A stretch of DNA of 58,738 nucleotides from UBA7692 sp964650845. GTDB taxonomy: Bacteria; Bacteroidota; Bacteroidia; Chitinophagales; LD1. Shown here piece after piece: positions 26,386-33,370 of this stretch. The DNA is taken from NCBI GenBank assembly GCA_964650845.1, contig CAZYXR010000009.1, positions 1 through 58,738 on the forward strand. The letters are read 5' to 3'. The notes beneath the pieces are model-generated. The model searched no databases. It was not told the origin of the DNA and saw only the letters and a program-made list of their open reading frames with translations. Every line of letters starts with the position of its first letter. The first letter of the stretch is position 1. The position numbers and the translations under genes are program-made.

Positions 26386-27474
26386 ATGGAGAAACAGAAC
26401 GAAACAATGAGTGTGCATGGCGAAATTTTCATCAACGGAGCTTCGTGCATTTCGCCACAGCCAACATTCGACAATACAGCATTTTTAACCGAAGTAAAAA
26501 CTCATGCAAGCAATAAAATTTATGCAGTAGAACCCAACTACTCCATGTATTTGGACGCAATCGCCATTCGCAGAATGAGCCGCATTGTAAAGTTTGGTAC
26601 TACTGCCGGCTTAATGGCATTAAAAGATAGCGGAATAGAAAACCCAGATGTTATTTCCACGGCTACAGGCTACGGTCTGTTAGAAATGTCGCAACGGTTT
26701 TTGCAAGATTGCGTTGCTTCGGGCGAAGGCATTGTAAGCCCTACTACCTTTATTCAATCTACACACAATACCGTTAGCGCAAACATTGCCATCATTATAG
26801 GATGCAATGCACACAACAATACATTTTCGCAAAAGGGCTTTTCGTTTGAAAGCACTTTGTACGATGCCTTTTTGATGATGCAAGAAGGCGCTAAAAAAAT
26901 TCTTGTTGGCGCGTACGAAGAAGTAGGCGAATTCAATTATGCCGCCATGTTGCAGGCTGGGGAATTAAAAAAAGAACCTTGCAACAACCTCGAAACCTTC
27001 CATTACAACAACAATGGCTGCATACTTGGCGAAGGCGCAGCATTTTTTGTTTTAGAAAACGAAAAACGAGCTAACACCTATGCAAAGCTGATTGGCTTCC
27101 ACACTTTTTTAAACGGTGATAACTCAAACTTTCCTATTGAAGAAATAGAAGCATTTTTTGCAAAACAAGGTATTGAAACATCTGCTGTTGATGTAGTGCT
27201 TACAGGCATTAACGGCAACAAACAATCGGACAATGTATTGCAAAATGGTATTGAAGAAATTTTTGCAAACAGCACCACTGCTGCTTTCAAGCATTTATGC
27301 GGAGAATATATGACAGCCACTGCTTTTGCATTTTGGATAGCTGCAATGATGCTGAAAACTAATTCTGTTCCCGATGTGTTGGTTTTAAAAAATGCCAACC
27401 GAAAACCTACAACCATTTTAGTTTACAATACCTACCTGCATTATCATTCATTGATGTTGTTTCAAAATGTTTAA
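26386..27474 (+). CDS. Ketosynthase-like chain-length factor (no active Cys)
   Basis: A 362-aa KS-fold protein. The region of the nucleophile reads CNAHNNTFSQKGFSFESTLY, without the T-A-C-S motif, and FIQSTHNTVSANIAIIIG precedes it. The second His motif is also not recognisable (LTGINGNKQSDN). This is the pattern of a chain-length factor that dimerises with an active KS. An alternative start at ATG 26407 would remove seven residues. It overlaps the deacetylase gene by 8 bp. Confidence 0.75.
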   Translation: MEKQNETMSVHGEIFINGASCISPQPTFDNTAFLTEVKTHASNKIYAVEPNYSMYLDAIAIRRMSRIVKFGTTAGLMALKDSGIENPDVISTATGYGLLEMSQRFLQDCVASGEGIVSPTTFIQSTHNTVSANIAIIIGCNAHNNTFSQKGFSFESTLYDAFLMMQEGAKKILVGAYEEVGEFNYAAMLQAGELKKEPCNNLETFHYNNNGCILGEGAAFFVLENEKRANTYAKLIGFHTFLNGDNSNFPIEEIEAFFAKQGIETSAVDVVLTGINGNKQSDNVLQNGIEEIFANSTTAAFKHLCGEYMTATAFAFWIAAMMLKTNSVPDVLVLKNANRKPTTILVYNTYLHYHSLMLFQNV

Positions 27475-28240
27475 GCATCGAAATGTACTGATAGTTAGCG
27501 CATTATTTTTTGCAGCAATATCTGTTGCAGATATTTGGTTCGCTATACCTTTAGCAATCTACTTATCTATACTTTTATTCTTTTTTGTTACCACCGCAAC
27601 TGGCGTTTACTTCATCCAATGGAATTACTTTTTCCCTTCCATCAATCATGGCGAAAGAAACAGCAATAAAATTGCCATTACTTTTGACGATGCGCCACTT
27701 GAACCATATACAAACCAAGTATTAGACTTACTGCAACAACACAACATCAAGGCGCTGTTTTTCCTTATCGGCAAGCAGATAAAAGGCAACGAAACCATAG
27801 TGCAGCGCATCGTAAACGAAGGGCACATCATCGGCAATCACAGCTTTAGCCACATCAATACTTTTCCGATTTTTTCTGTAAAAAAAATGATTGAAGACAC
27901 ACAGCAATGCGATGCTGAAATTGAAAGAGTAACAGGCAAAAAAGTTCGTTTGTTTCGTCCGCCATTTGGTGTTACCAACCCCAGAGTGGCGGCTATGGTT
28001 GCGCAGCAAAATTATCATTCTATTGGCTGGAGCTTGCGCTCGTACGACACCACAATTACCAATCAAAATAAACTAATGCAGCGTTGCCTTGTCAGTGTGC
28101 GCGGTGGCGATGTAGTGTTGTTTCACGATTGGGGAAAACACACTTTGGCAATACTGCCGGAATGGATAGCAGCGGTAAATAAAAAAGGATTAAAAATTGT
28201 AAGAGCAGACGAACTTTTAAGAATTGAAGCCTATCGTTAG
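27467..28240 (+). CDS. Membrane-anchored polysaccharide deacetylase (NodB domain)
   Basis: A 257-aa protein. Two N-terminal hydrophobic segments (to about residue 50) anchor a NodB carbohydrate-esterase-4 domain. The first motif is ITFDDAPLEPYTNQ (TFDD with Ala for the usual Gly), the zinc pair is in IIGNHSFSH, the arginine motif is LFRPPFGV and the His is in VVLFHDWGKH. It should remove acetyl or similar groups at the cytoplasmic membrane. Deacetylase-like genes occur in Bacteroidota polyene loci; the substrate, possibly a glycosylated product, is unknown. Confidence 0.85.
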   Translation: MFKHRNVLIVSALFFAAISVADIWFAIPLAIYLSILLFFFVTTATGVYFIQWNYFFPSINHGERNSNKIAITFDDAPLEPYTNQVLDLLQQHNIKALFFLIGKQIKGNETIVQRIVNEGHIIGNHSFSHINTFPIFSVKKMIEDTQQCDAEIERVTGKKVRLFRPPFGVTNPRVAAMVAQQNYHSIGWSLRSYDTTITNQNKLMQRCLVSVRGGDVVLFHDWGKHTLAILPEWIAAVNKKGLKIVRADELLRIEAYR

Positions 28241-28257
28241 CTTCGCAAAACATTTAT

Positions 28258-28893
28258 ATGAAAAAAATAAAAGTCTATTTATTTGCTACATTGTACATTG
28301 CCTCGCAAACTATTGTTGCGCAAAGCTTTGGCGTACCAAAAGATGAAACAGCGCTGCGAAAAAAAATAATAGAAGCATCGCAAAAAATAAAAAGCATTCA
28401 ATGCAATTTCGAGCAGGAGAAAATAAGTTCTATGCTTGCCGAAAAAGCTATTTCAAAAGGCGAATTCCTCTTTAAAAAAGACAATAAAGTAAAGTTAGAT
28501 TATCGCGAACCATTCACTTACCTTATAGTGATGAACAACGGAAAACTACTGATAAAAGACGAAGATAAAACTCGCCAAATGAACTTGAGCCGTAGCCGTT
28601 CATTTCAGCAACTAAACAAGATTATTGTAGATTGCATCAATGGCAATATGCTCAGCAGCACCGACTTTACAACCAAGCTTTTTGAAAACAATACACACGC
28701 AAAAATCGAACTTACGCCCATCAATAAAACAGTAAAAAACTTTCTTTCGGGTATTGTGGTAGTTTTAGAGAAAAGCGACTTTTCGGCTTTGAGGATAGAA
28801 ATGAACGAAGCCTCGGGCGATAAAACTACACTCCGCTTTTCGGCTAAAAAACTGAATGGCGAAATTGACAACGAACAGTTTGTGTTGCAATAG
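28258..28893 (+). CDS. LolA-like outer-membrane lipoprotein carrier
   Basis: A 211-aa periplasmic protein. After the signal peptide (MKKIKVYLFATLYIASQTIV, then AQ) the sequence SIQCNFEQEKISSMLAEKAI, then KGEFLFKKDNKVKLDYREPF, follows the LolA half-barrel pattern. LolA-type proteins shuttle lipidated cargo across the periplasm. Inside this operon it probably carries the polyene lipid to the outer membrane (inference by analogy with aryl-polyene clusters). 17 bp after the deacetylase gene. Confidence 0.8.
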   Translation: MKKIKVYLFATLYIASQTIVAQSFGVPKDETALRKKIIEASQKIKSIQCNFEQEKISSMLAEKAISKGEFLFKKDNKVKLDYREPFTYLIVMNNGKLLIKDEDKTRQMNLSRSRSFQQLNKIIVDCINGNMLSSTDFTTKLFENNTHAKIELTPINKTVKNFLSGIVVVLEKSDFSALRIEMNEASGDKTTLRFSAKKLNGEIDNEQFVLQ

Positions 28894-28930
28894 CTTATAT
28901 TCGCAGCATAAAACTGTATAGAACACTCCA

Positions 28931-29299
28931 ATGCTGTTAGGTAAATTTTTCTACATCTTAGATACTGAGCAAACCGAAAACAATTATAAAGTCAAAATTG
29001 GTTTTAATGCAGCGCACGAAATTTTCAATGGTCATTTCCCCGATATGCCTGTGGTGCCGGGTGTGTGCCAAGTGCAGGTATTAAAAGAAACCATCTCTAA
29101 TTTATTGGGGCGCGATTGGTTTATTTCTACGGCTTCTTCCATCAAGTTTTTAGCAGTAATTGAGCCGTTAAAAACTAAGGAACTTACCATGCACATTAAG
29201 GTAACGAATCAAGAAACGGACAAGCTATCTGTTTCGGCCGAATACCAAAATGAGCAAGACACTTTTTTCAGATTTAAAGGCGAGTTAAGTGCAGGATAA
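28931..29299 (+). CDS. FabZ/ApeP-type 3-hydroxyacyl-ACP dehydratase (hotdog)
   Basis: A 122-aa hotdog domain. FNGHFPDMPVVPGVCQVQVL contains the catalytic His (NGHFP), while the second catalytic acid of FabZ (PGVxxxE) is Gln here. That is also my recollection of the polyene-cluster subfamily, so it need not mean loss of function. It should dehydrate the 3-hydroxyacyl-ACP during polyene assembly. A TATATTCG element upstream (about 28898-28905) could be an internal promoter. The end overlaps the GT2 start by 11 bp. Confidence 0.8.
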   Translation: MLLGKFFYILDTEQTENNYKVKIGFNAAHEIFNGHFPDMPVVPGVCQVQVLKETISNLLGRDWFISTASSIKFLAVIEPLKTKELTMHIKVTNQETDKLSVSAEYQNEQDTFFRFKGELSAG

Positions 29300-30068
29300 T
29301 TCAGCCATCAAACAAAAATTTAAGGCATTGAAATGCTGTGTGTTGCTGCCTACATACAACAATTCAAAAACGTTGGAAAACGTTATCGCAGATGTATTGC
29401 AATACACCGATGATGTATGTGTGGTAAATGATGGTTCTACAGACAGCACTCCTGAAATTCTGAGCAAATTCCCCCAACTGAAAATACTCGATTATCAACC
29501 CAACAAAGGCAAGGGTTGGGCTTTGCAGCAAGGCTTTTTGTTTGCAGCAGCACAAGGCTACGAATATGCCATTTCTATGGATACCGATGGGCAACATTAT
29601 GCCGAAGATTTACCCGTGTTGTTACATGCCTTAGAGCATAATGCAAATGCAATAATTATTGGTGCGCGTAATATGGACCAAGCGCACATTCCCGGCAAAA
29701 GCAATTTCGGGCGTAAGTTTTCAAACTTTTGGTTTCGCTTCGAAACAGGAATTGATGCACCCGATACTCAATCGGGCTACCGTTTGTATCCACTAAATGC
29801 GTTAAACAAGATTCAATTTTTTACAAAAAAATTCGAGTTTGAAGTAGAGGTAATCGTGCGTGGCGCATGGAGCGGACTGGATGTGCTTTCGGTTCCGGTA
29901 AAAGTGTATTATCCACCTGCCCACGAGCGTGTTTCGCACTTTCGCCCACTGCGCGATTTTTCGCGCATCAGCGTGTTGAACACTTGCCTTGTTACTTGGT
30001 TGTTTGTATGGATTTTACCGCGCAACTTTTTTCGTTGGATTAAAAAAAAAACTTTCGGCAAATCGTAG
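29289..30068 (+). CDS. Glycosyltransferase family 2 (N-terminal part of a GT2-DUF2062 protein)
   Basis: 259 aa from a GTG at 29289. The GT-A fold signature CVLLPTYNNSKTLENVI, then VVNDGSTDST and the DxD-like motif SMDTDGQH, are present, followed by DTQSGYRLYP. In frame the protein stops at 30066-30068 just after WIKKKTFGKS. A -1 shift in the A10 tract at 30042-30051 continues it into a DUF2062 membrane domain (see next entry), giving 391 aa. GT2-DUF2062 fusions occur in this kind of cluster. It probably glycosylates the product or a lipid intermediate. Confidence 0.8.
   Translation: MQDNSAIKQKFKALKCCVLLPTYNNSKTLENVIADVLQYTDDVCVVNDGSTDSTPEILSKFPQLKILDYQPNKGKGWALQQGFLFAAAQGYEYAISMDTDGQHYAEDLPVLLHALEHNANAIIIGARNMDQAHIPGKSNFGRKFSNFWFRFETGIDAPDTQSGYRLYPLNALNKIQFFTKKFEFEVEVIVRGAWSGLDVLSVPVKVYYPPAHERVSHFRPLRDFSRISVLNTCLVTWLFVWILPRNFFRWIKKKTFGKS
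30042..30051 (+). other. A10 tract with slippery heptamer at the GT2/DUF2062 junction
   Basis: Ten consecutive As. In the GT2 frame the codons ATT-AAA-AAA-AAA-ACT contain an A-AAA-AAA slippery site. Slipping by -1 changes ACT-TTC-GGC to AAC-TTT-CGG and opens the DUF2062 frame to 30463. Either programmed -1 frameshifting, a real indel, or a sequencing/assembly error in the homopolymer explains it. Confidence 0.7.
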
Positions 30069-30463
30069 AGGCAACCATTTTAAACGCCCACGAACCGCCA
30101 TCAATAAAAGCACTTTCGCTGGCAGCGGGAGTGTTTATTGGGCTTTCGCCACTGTGGGGTTTTCACACGGCATTAGGTATTGGCGTTGCAATTTTGTTTC
30201 GCCTTAATAAGGCAATCACCATCATTGCATCCAACATCAGCATACCGCCTTTTATTCCTTTCATAATATTCTTTGGGCATGAAGTTGGCGCGTTGTGGTT
30301 GGGCGAAAATGCCGTACATCTAAATCTCGAAAAAGGAATAACACTTAAAACTGTTGCAACGAGTTATTTTCAATATTTGATTGGCAGTTTTACTTTGGCC
30401 ACTGTAGTTGCCGTTATTCTTGGTTTGGTAACTTATGGCTTACTAATATGGCGAAAGCGGTGA
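30044..30463 (+). CDS. DUF2062 membrane domain, in the -1 frame of the GT2 gene
   Basis: An open frame of 139 codons from just after an in-frame stop (30041-30043) to the stop at 30463. The protein reads ILNAHEPPSIKALSLAAGVF, then IGLSPLWGFHTALGIGVAIL, FRLNKAITIIASNIS and IPPFIPFIIFFGHEVG: the DUF2062 pattern with two to three membrane helices. No ATG, GTG or TTG lies before 30131, and the GTG there falls inside the first hydrophobic segment, so it cannot start alone. It is therefore best read as the C-terminal half of the GT2 protein, joined by a -1 frameshift. Confidence 0.7.
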   Translation, partial: KKNFRQIVEATILNAHEPPSIKALSLAAGVFIGLSPLWGFHTALGIGVAILFRLNKAITIIASNISIPPFIPFIIFFGHEVGALWLGENAVHLNLEKGITLKTVATSYFQYLIGSFTLATVVAVILGLVTYGLLIWRKR

Positions 30464-30501
30464 GGGCTTAGCGCTGTGAAAATGAAAACAAAGTTTTCAT
30501 T

Positions 30502-31239
30502 TTACATATTCGCTAAGAACTTTATTGCTTCATCATCCAATGCTCTTTTAAAGATATAAATGTCGTCTATGCATCCGTAAAAGTAATGATTGCTGCCCCA
30601 GCCGCCACCGTTGCCGACTTCAAATGAAGCTTCGGTGTTGTCGAAAAAATTGTTGGCATTATGCAAATCCATGCCACTTTGCAAAACACCATTGAGGTAA
30701 ACTTTCACCACATTTCCAGTGCCAACAAAAACAAAGTGCTGCCATTTATCCAATTCAATTTGTGCAGTCGCCTTCATGGGGTCAATTCCATAAACGGTTG
30801 GTCCACCCGGGGCTTTCCAGTTATCGAAAGCGAAGATATTTTTTCCGAAAAAATTATCAATACTATACTCAAAGGGGCCAAAGGGTGCGCGTTTACTCAA
30901 CACGGCAATTTTGTTGGTGGTGTCGTTTACTTTTACCCAAAAACTAATGGTGAAAATATTGTCGGTGAAACTTAAATTTTCAAGGTCGCCAAATGTGATG
31001 TGTGCAGAATCTGTGCGGTTGAAAAACATTGCCTTGCCGGTTTCTCCATATCTGTTATTGGTTGCGGTTGCGTTATGATTCTTTCCCGTAATGCCTAATT
31101 TTTCTTCAATGGCATTTCCATCTAACCTGATTAAGGCAACCAAGCCGGAGTTTATATCTGGTTGTTCTTTATCATTTGGATAACACGATGAAAACAGCAG
31201 GCTCAGCAATAAAATAAGTGTCAGAAAGTGATTTGGCAT
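30502..31239 (-). CDS. LamG-domain surface lipoprotein
   Basis: A 245-aa lipoprotein. The signal ends in a lipobox (LLSLLFSSCYPND, Cys about residue 19). The rest is a concanavalin-like LamG_3 domain (TGKAMFFNRTDSAHITFGDL, FTISFWVKVND, KWQHFVFVGTG, VKVYLNGVLQSG, CIDDIYIFKRALDDEAI). Such domains bind carbohydrates or protein ligands at the cell surface. It converges with the polyene operon and marks its right border. A separate transcription unit. Confidence 0.85.
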   Translation of the reverse strand: MPNHFLTLILLLSLLFSSCYPNDKEQPDINSGLVALIRLDGNAIEEKLGITGKNHNATATNNRYGETGKAMFFNRTDSAHITFGDLENLSFTDNIFTISFWVKVNDTTNKIAVLSKRAPFGPFEYSIDNFFGKNIFAFDNWKAPGGPTVYGIDPMKATAQIELDKWQHFVFVGTGNVVKVYLNGVLQSGMDLHNANNFFDNTEASFEVGNGGGWGSNHYFYGCIDDIYIFKRALDDEAIKFLANM

Positions 31240-31278
31240 TTTTCAATTTCAAAACCATTCAAACGTTCAAACCCCGAA

Positions 31279-32625
31279 TTATTGTCTATTCTCAATTTGC
31301 AGTTTTACAAACTGTTGCGTTTGCTCGGTAATTTTAAATCGTTCGTCTATGCGTAACCCCACCACCCACACTATTCGTTTGTCGCTTTCTATCACCCACA
31401 CTTTTTCTTTTTCATGTAGCGGCAACTTAATATCGGTCAAAAACTTCTTCACTTTTTTCTTTTTGTTATCCATACCAATCGGATAAAAATAATCGCCCGC
31501 TTTCCACCTGCGCAGTACCAGCGGATACGAAATTTCTGCAGCATCAATCGTGGCAACCAAAGGCGACTTTTCTATTTGCATAGCAACATTTTCAAACCGT
31601 GTTTGCTTCAATACAAAATCAGTGGTAGGCAATTCTGTTGTATCGCTATCAATAAAATGCTGCGAAGCATCCGTTGCTTTCCCCTTGGTAAGAATCAAAA
31701 ACCGTCTATCTTGAATAAGCCGCGCATCGGCAGAAAAAAACTGCCTGCCCGAACTGCCGTTCAAACCAAAAAGAATATCATCAACCTGTGTAGCGGTAAA
31801 ACCGTACGGTTGCAAAAAAGTGAACAAAATTGTGCGTTTATCTATAAGTTTTTTTAATGCTGCAATGGCTATGTAAACATCGCCATGTCTTTGAAAAAAA
31901 AGTGTTTTGCTAACCTTTCGGAAGTGCGCATCAAACTGTACTTCCAACTCAGAAAAGACAGCAATATTATTGGCAAAAGATGTTTCAAAAGCGGGATTGA
32001 TTTCTTTGAACATCGGCACAATGTTGTGGCGGATAAAATTGCGCGAGTATTTATCTTCAGCATTTGAGCTGTCTTCGCGCCACAACAAACTATTCTTAGT
32101 CGCAAAATGCTCAATCTCCTCTCTCAATGCAAAAAGCATTGGGCGAATCAGTTTGTCGTGCTTTGGCAATATACCTCGCAAGCCTTTAATACCTGTACCT
32201 TTTGCAATGTTGAACAATACCGTTTCAATGTTATCACTCAAATGATGAGCGGTGGCAATAAAATCAAATTTTTCTGCCACGCGAATCTCTTCGAACCAAG
32301 CATAGCGCAACTCTCTGGCTGCAACTTGAATTGAGCATTTGTGCACCTCGGCATACTGCTTTGTTTCAAAACTATTTACAAAAAACTGTACTTGATGCTT
32401 AGTTGCAAGTTCTTGCACAAATGCAGCATCTACATCACTTTCAGCGCCACGCAACTGAAAGTTACAATGTGCTATCGCAAACGCACATCCGGCTTGTTTA
32501 AACAACTCGCACAACACTACTGAATCTACCCCACCGCTTACAGCCAACAATACACGACTATTGGCACCCACCAACTTGTGCTTACCACTGAAATCAATAA
32601 ATTTTTTGTATAACGACTGTTTCAT
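31279..32625 (-). CDS. tilS: tRNA(Ile)-lysidine synthetase
   Basis: A 448-aa N-type ATP-pyrophosphatase. The P-loop SGGVDSVVL follows the start, with HCNFQLRGAESDVD and ATAHHLSDNIETVLFNIAKG in the catalytic domain and a C-terminal domain containing RRWKAGDYFYPIGMD. It makes lysidine at position 34 of tRNA-Ile(CAU) so that AUA is read as Ile; it is essential in nearly all bacteria. The first codon overlaps the upstream TPR gene by 4 bp (32622-32625). Confidence 0.93.
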   Translation of the reverse strand: MKQSLYKKFIDFSGKHKLVGANSRVLLAVSGGVDSVVLCELFKQAGCAFAIAHCNFQLRGAESDVDAAFVQELATKHQVQFFVNSFETKQYAEVHKCSIQVAARELRYAWFEEIRVAEKFDFIATAHHLSDNIETVLFNIAKGTGIKGLRGILPKHDKLIRPMLFALREEIEHFATKNSLLWREDSSNAEDKYSRNFIRHNIVPMFKEINPAFETSFANNIAVFSELEVQFDAHFRKVSKTLFFQRHGDVYIAIAALKKLIDKRTILFTFLQPYGFTATQVDDILFGLNGSSGRQFFSADARLIQDRRFLILTKGKATDASQHFIDSDTTELPTTDFVLKQTRFENVAMQIEKSPLVATIDAAEISYPLVLRRWKAGDYFYPIGMDNKKKKVKKFLTDIKLPLHEKEKVWVIESDKRIVWVVGLRIDERFKITEQTQQFVKLQIENRQ

Positions 32626-32945
32626 TCTTCAATTGCAAATAAAGCCGCTTTCAATTCATTGGCAGCGTGTTTTTCGTTCGCGGCTTCTGCAAGTTCTATT
32701 CCTTTTTTGTACAATACTATTGCTTCATCAATTAAATTGTCTTGCTCTTTCATTTTTGCTAAATGAAAATAAGTAGGTATGTATTCTGGAAAATCTTTTA
32801 CCAAAACATCAAACAATGTTTTTGCCTTTTTCATTTCTTGAAGCGCAATATATTCCTGCGCCATAGCAAATTTTAAAAATGGGTCGGCAGGGTTTGCCAT
32901 TTCCATTTCCATAAGTTTTTGAAGCCTGAATAAGTTGTTCTGCAT
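32622..32945 (-). CDS. Short TPR protein
   Basis: A 107-aa cytosolic protein of two or three tetratricopeptide units (AMAQEYIALQEMKKAKTLFD, PTYFHLAKMKEQDNLIDEAI). No signal peptide or catalytic motif. Coupled to tilS by a 4-bp overlap; such short TPR proteins next to tilS have no known function. Confidence 0.7.
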   Translation of the reverse strand: MQNNLFRLQKLMEMEMANPADPFLKFAMAQEYIALQEMKKAKTLFDVLVKDFPEYIPTYFHLAKMKEQDNLIDEAIVLYKKGIELAEAANEKHAANELKAALFAIEE

Positions 32946-33052
32946 GTTACGCTATAAAAGGAAAAAATGCGCCTAAAATGAGATGCGTGCAATGTATTGC
33001 CTTGTGTTATTACCTCAACCAACTTTTCACATCCAATAGGCACAAGTGTTTT

Positions 33053-33091
33053 CAAAAAAACAAAAAGCCACTCGGTAAAAAGTGGCTTTTT
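33053..33091 (-). terminator. Intrinsic terminator downstream of tRNA-Arg
   Basis: Perfect 11-bp arms AAAAAGCCACT (33062-33072) and AGTGGCTTTTT (33081-33091) with an 8-nt loop. On the minus strand the hairpin continues into a T-rich run (33053-33065). It begins 1 bp after the tRNA 3' end. Confidence 0.85.
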
Positions 33092-33092
33092 G

Positions 33093-33166
33093 TGACTCGG
33101 ATTGGATTCGAACCAATGACCCACAGCTTAGAAGGCTGTTGCTCTATCCAGCTGAGCTACCGAGCC
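33093..33166 (-). tRNA. tRNA-Arg (UCU)
   Basis: A 74-nt cloverleaf on the minus strand. Acceptor GGCTCGG pairs with CCGAGTC (one G-U); the anticodon stem ACAGC/GCTGT encloses loop CTTCTAA with anticodon TCT, reading AGA; the T arm has TTCGAAT. Discriminator A. CCA is not encoded. Confidence 0.95.
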
Positions 33167-33290
33167 ATGCGCCAATAAAGCGGCTGCAAAAGTAAATTTT
33201 ATGCCAACATTTTTTCAAGGAAAATAAAACTGAGGGCGATAAATTGAATTGTTCAACGATATTCACTTATAAACCCATGCAAAAATCTTA

Positions 33291-33326
33291 TAAAAAAATT
33301 CAGGTCGCCCATTTCTGAGCGACCTG
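33291..33326 (-). terminator. Intrinsic terminator of the SprB-repeat gene
   Basis: Arms CAGGTCGC (33301-33308) and GCGACCTG (33319-33326) form a perfect 8-bp stem with a 10-nt loop. Read on the minus strand it ends in a run of Ts. It lies 45 bp beyond the stop of the giant surface-protein gene. Confidence 0.8.
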
Positions 33327-33370
33327 AAAATTTGAATCCATATAAAACCCGCAGAGGAGGGTCTGTATTT

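Noticed and set aside
30131..30463. A free-standing DUF2062 gene starting at GTG 30131
   Set aside because: That codon lies inside the first hydrophobic segment; conserved DUF2062 sequence extends upstream to the A10 tract in the same frame.
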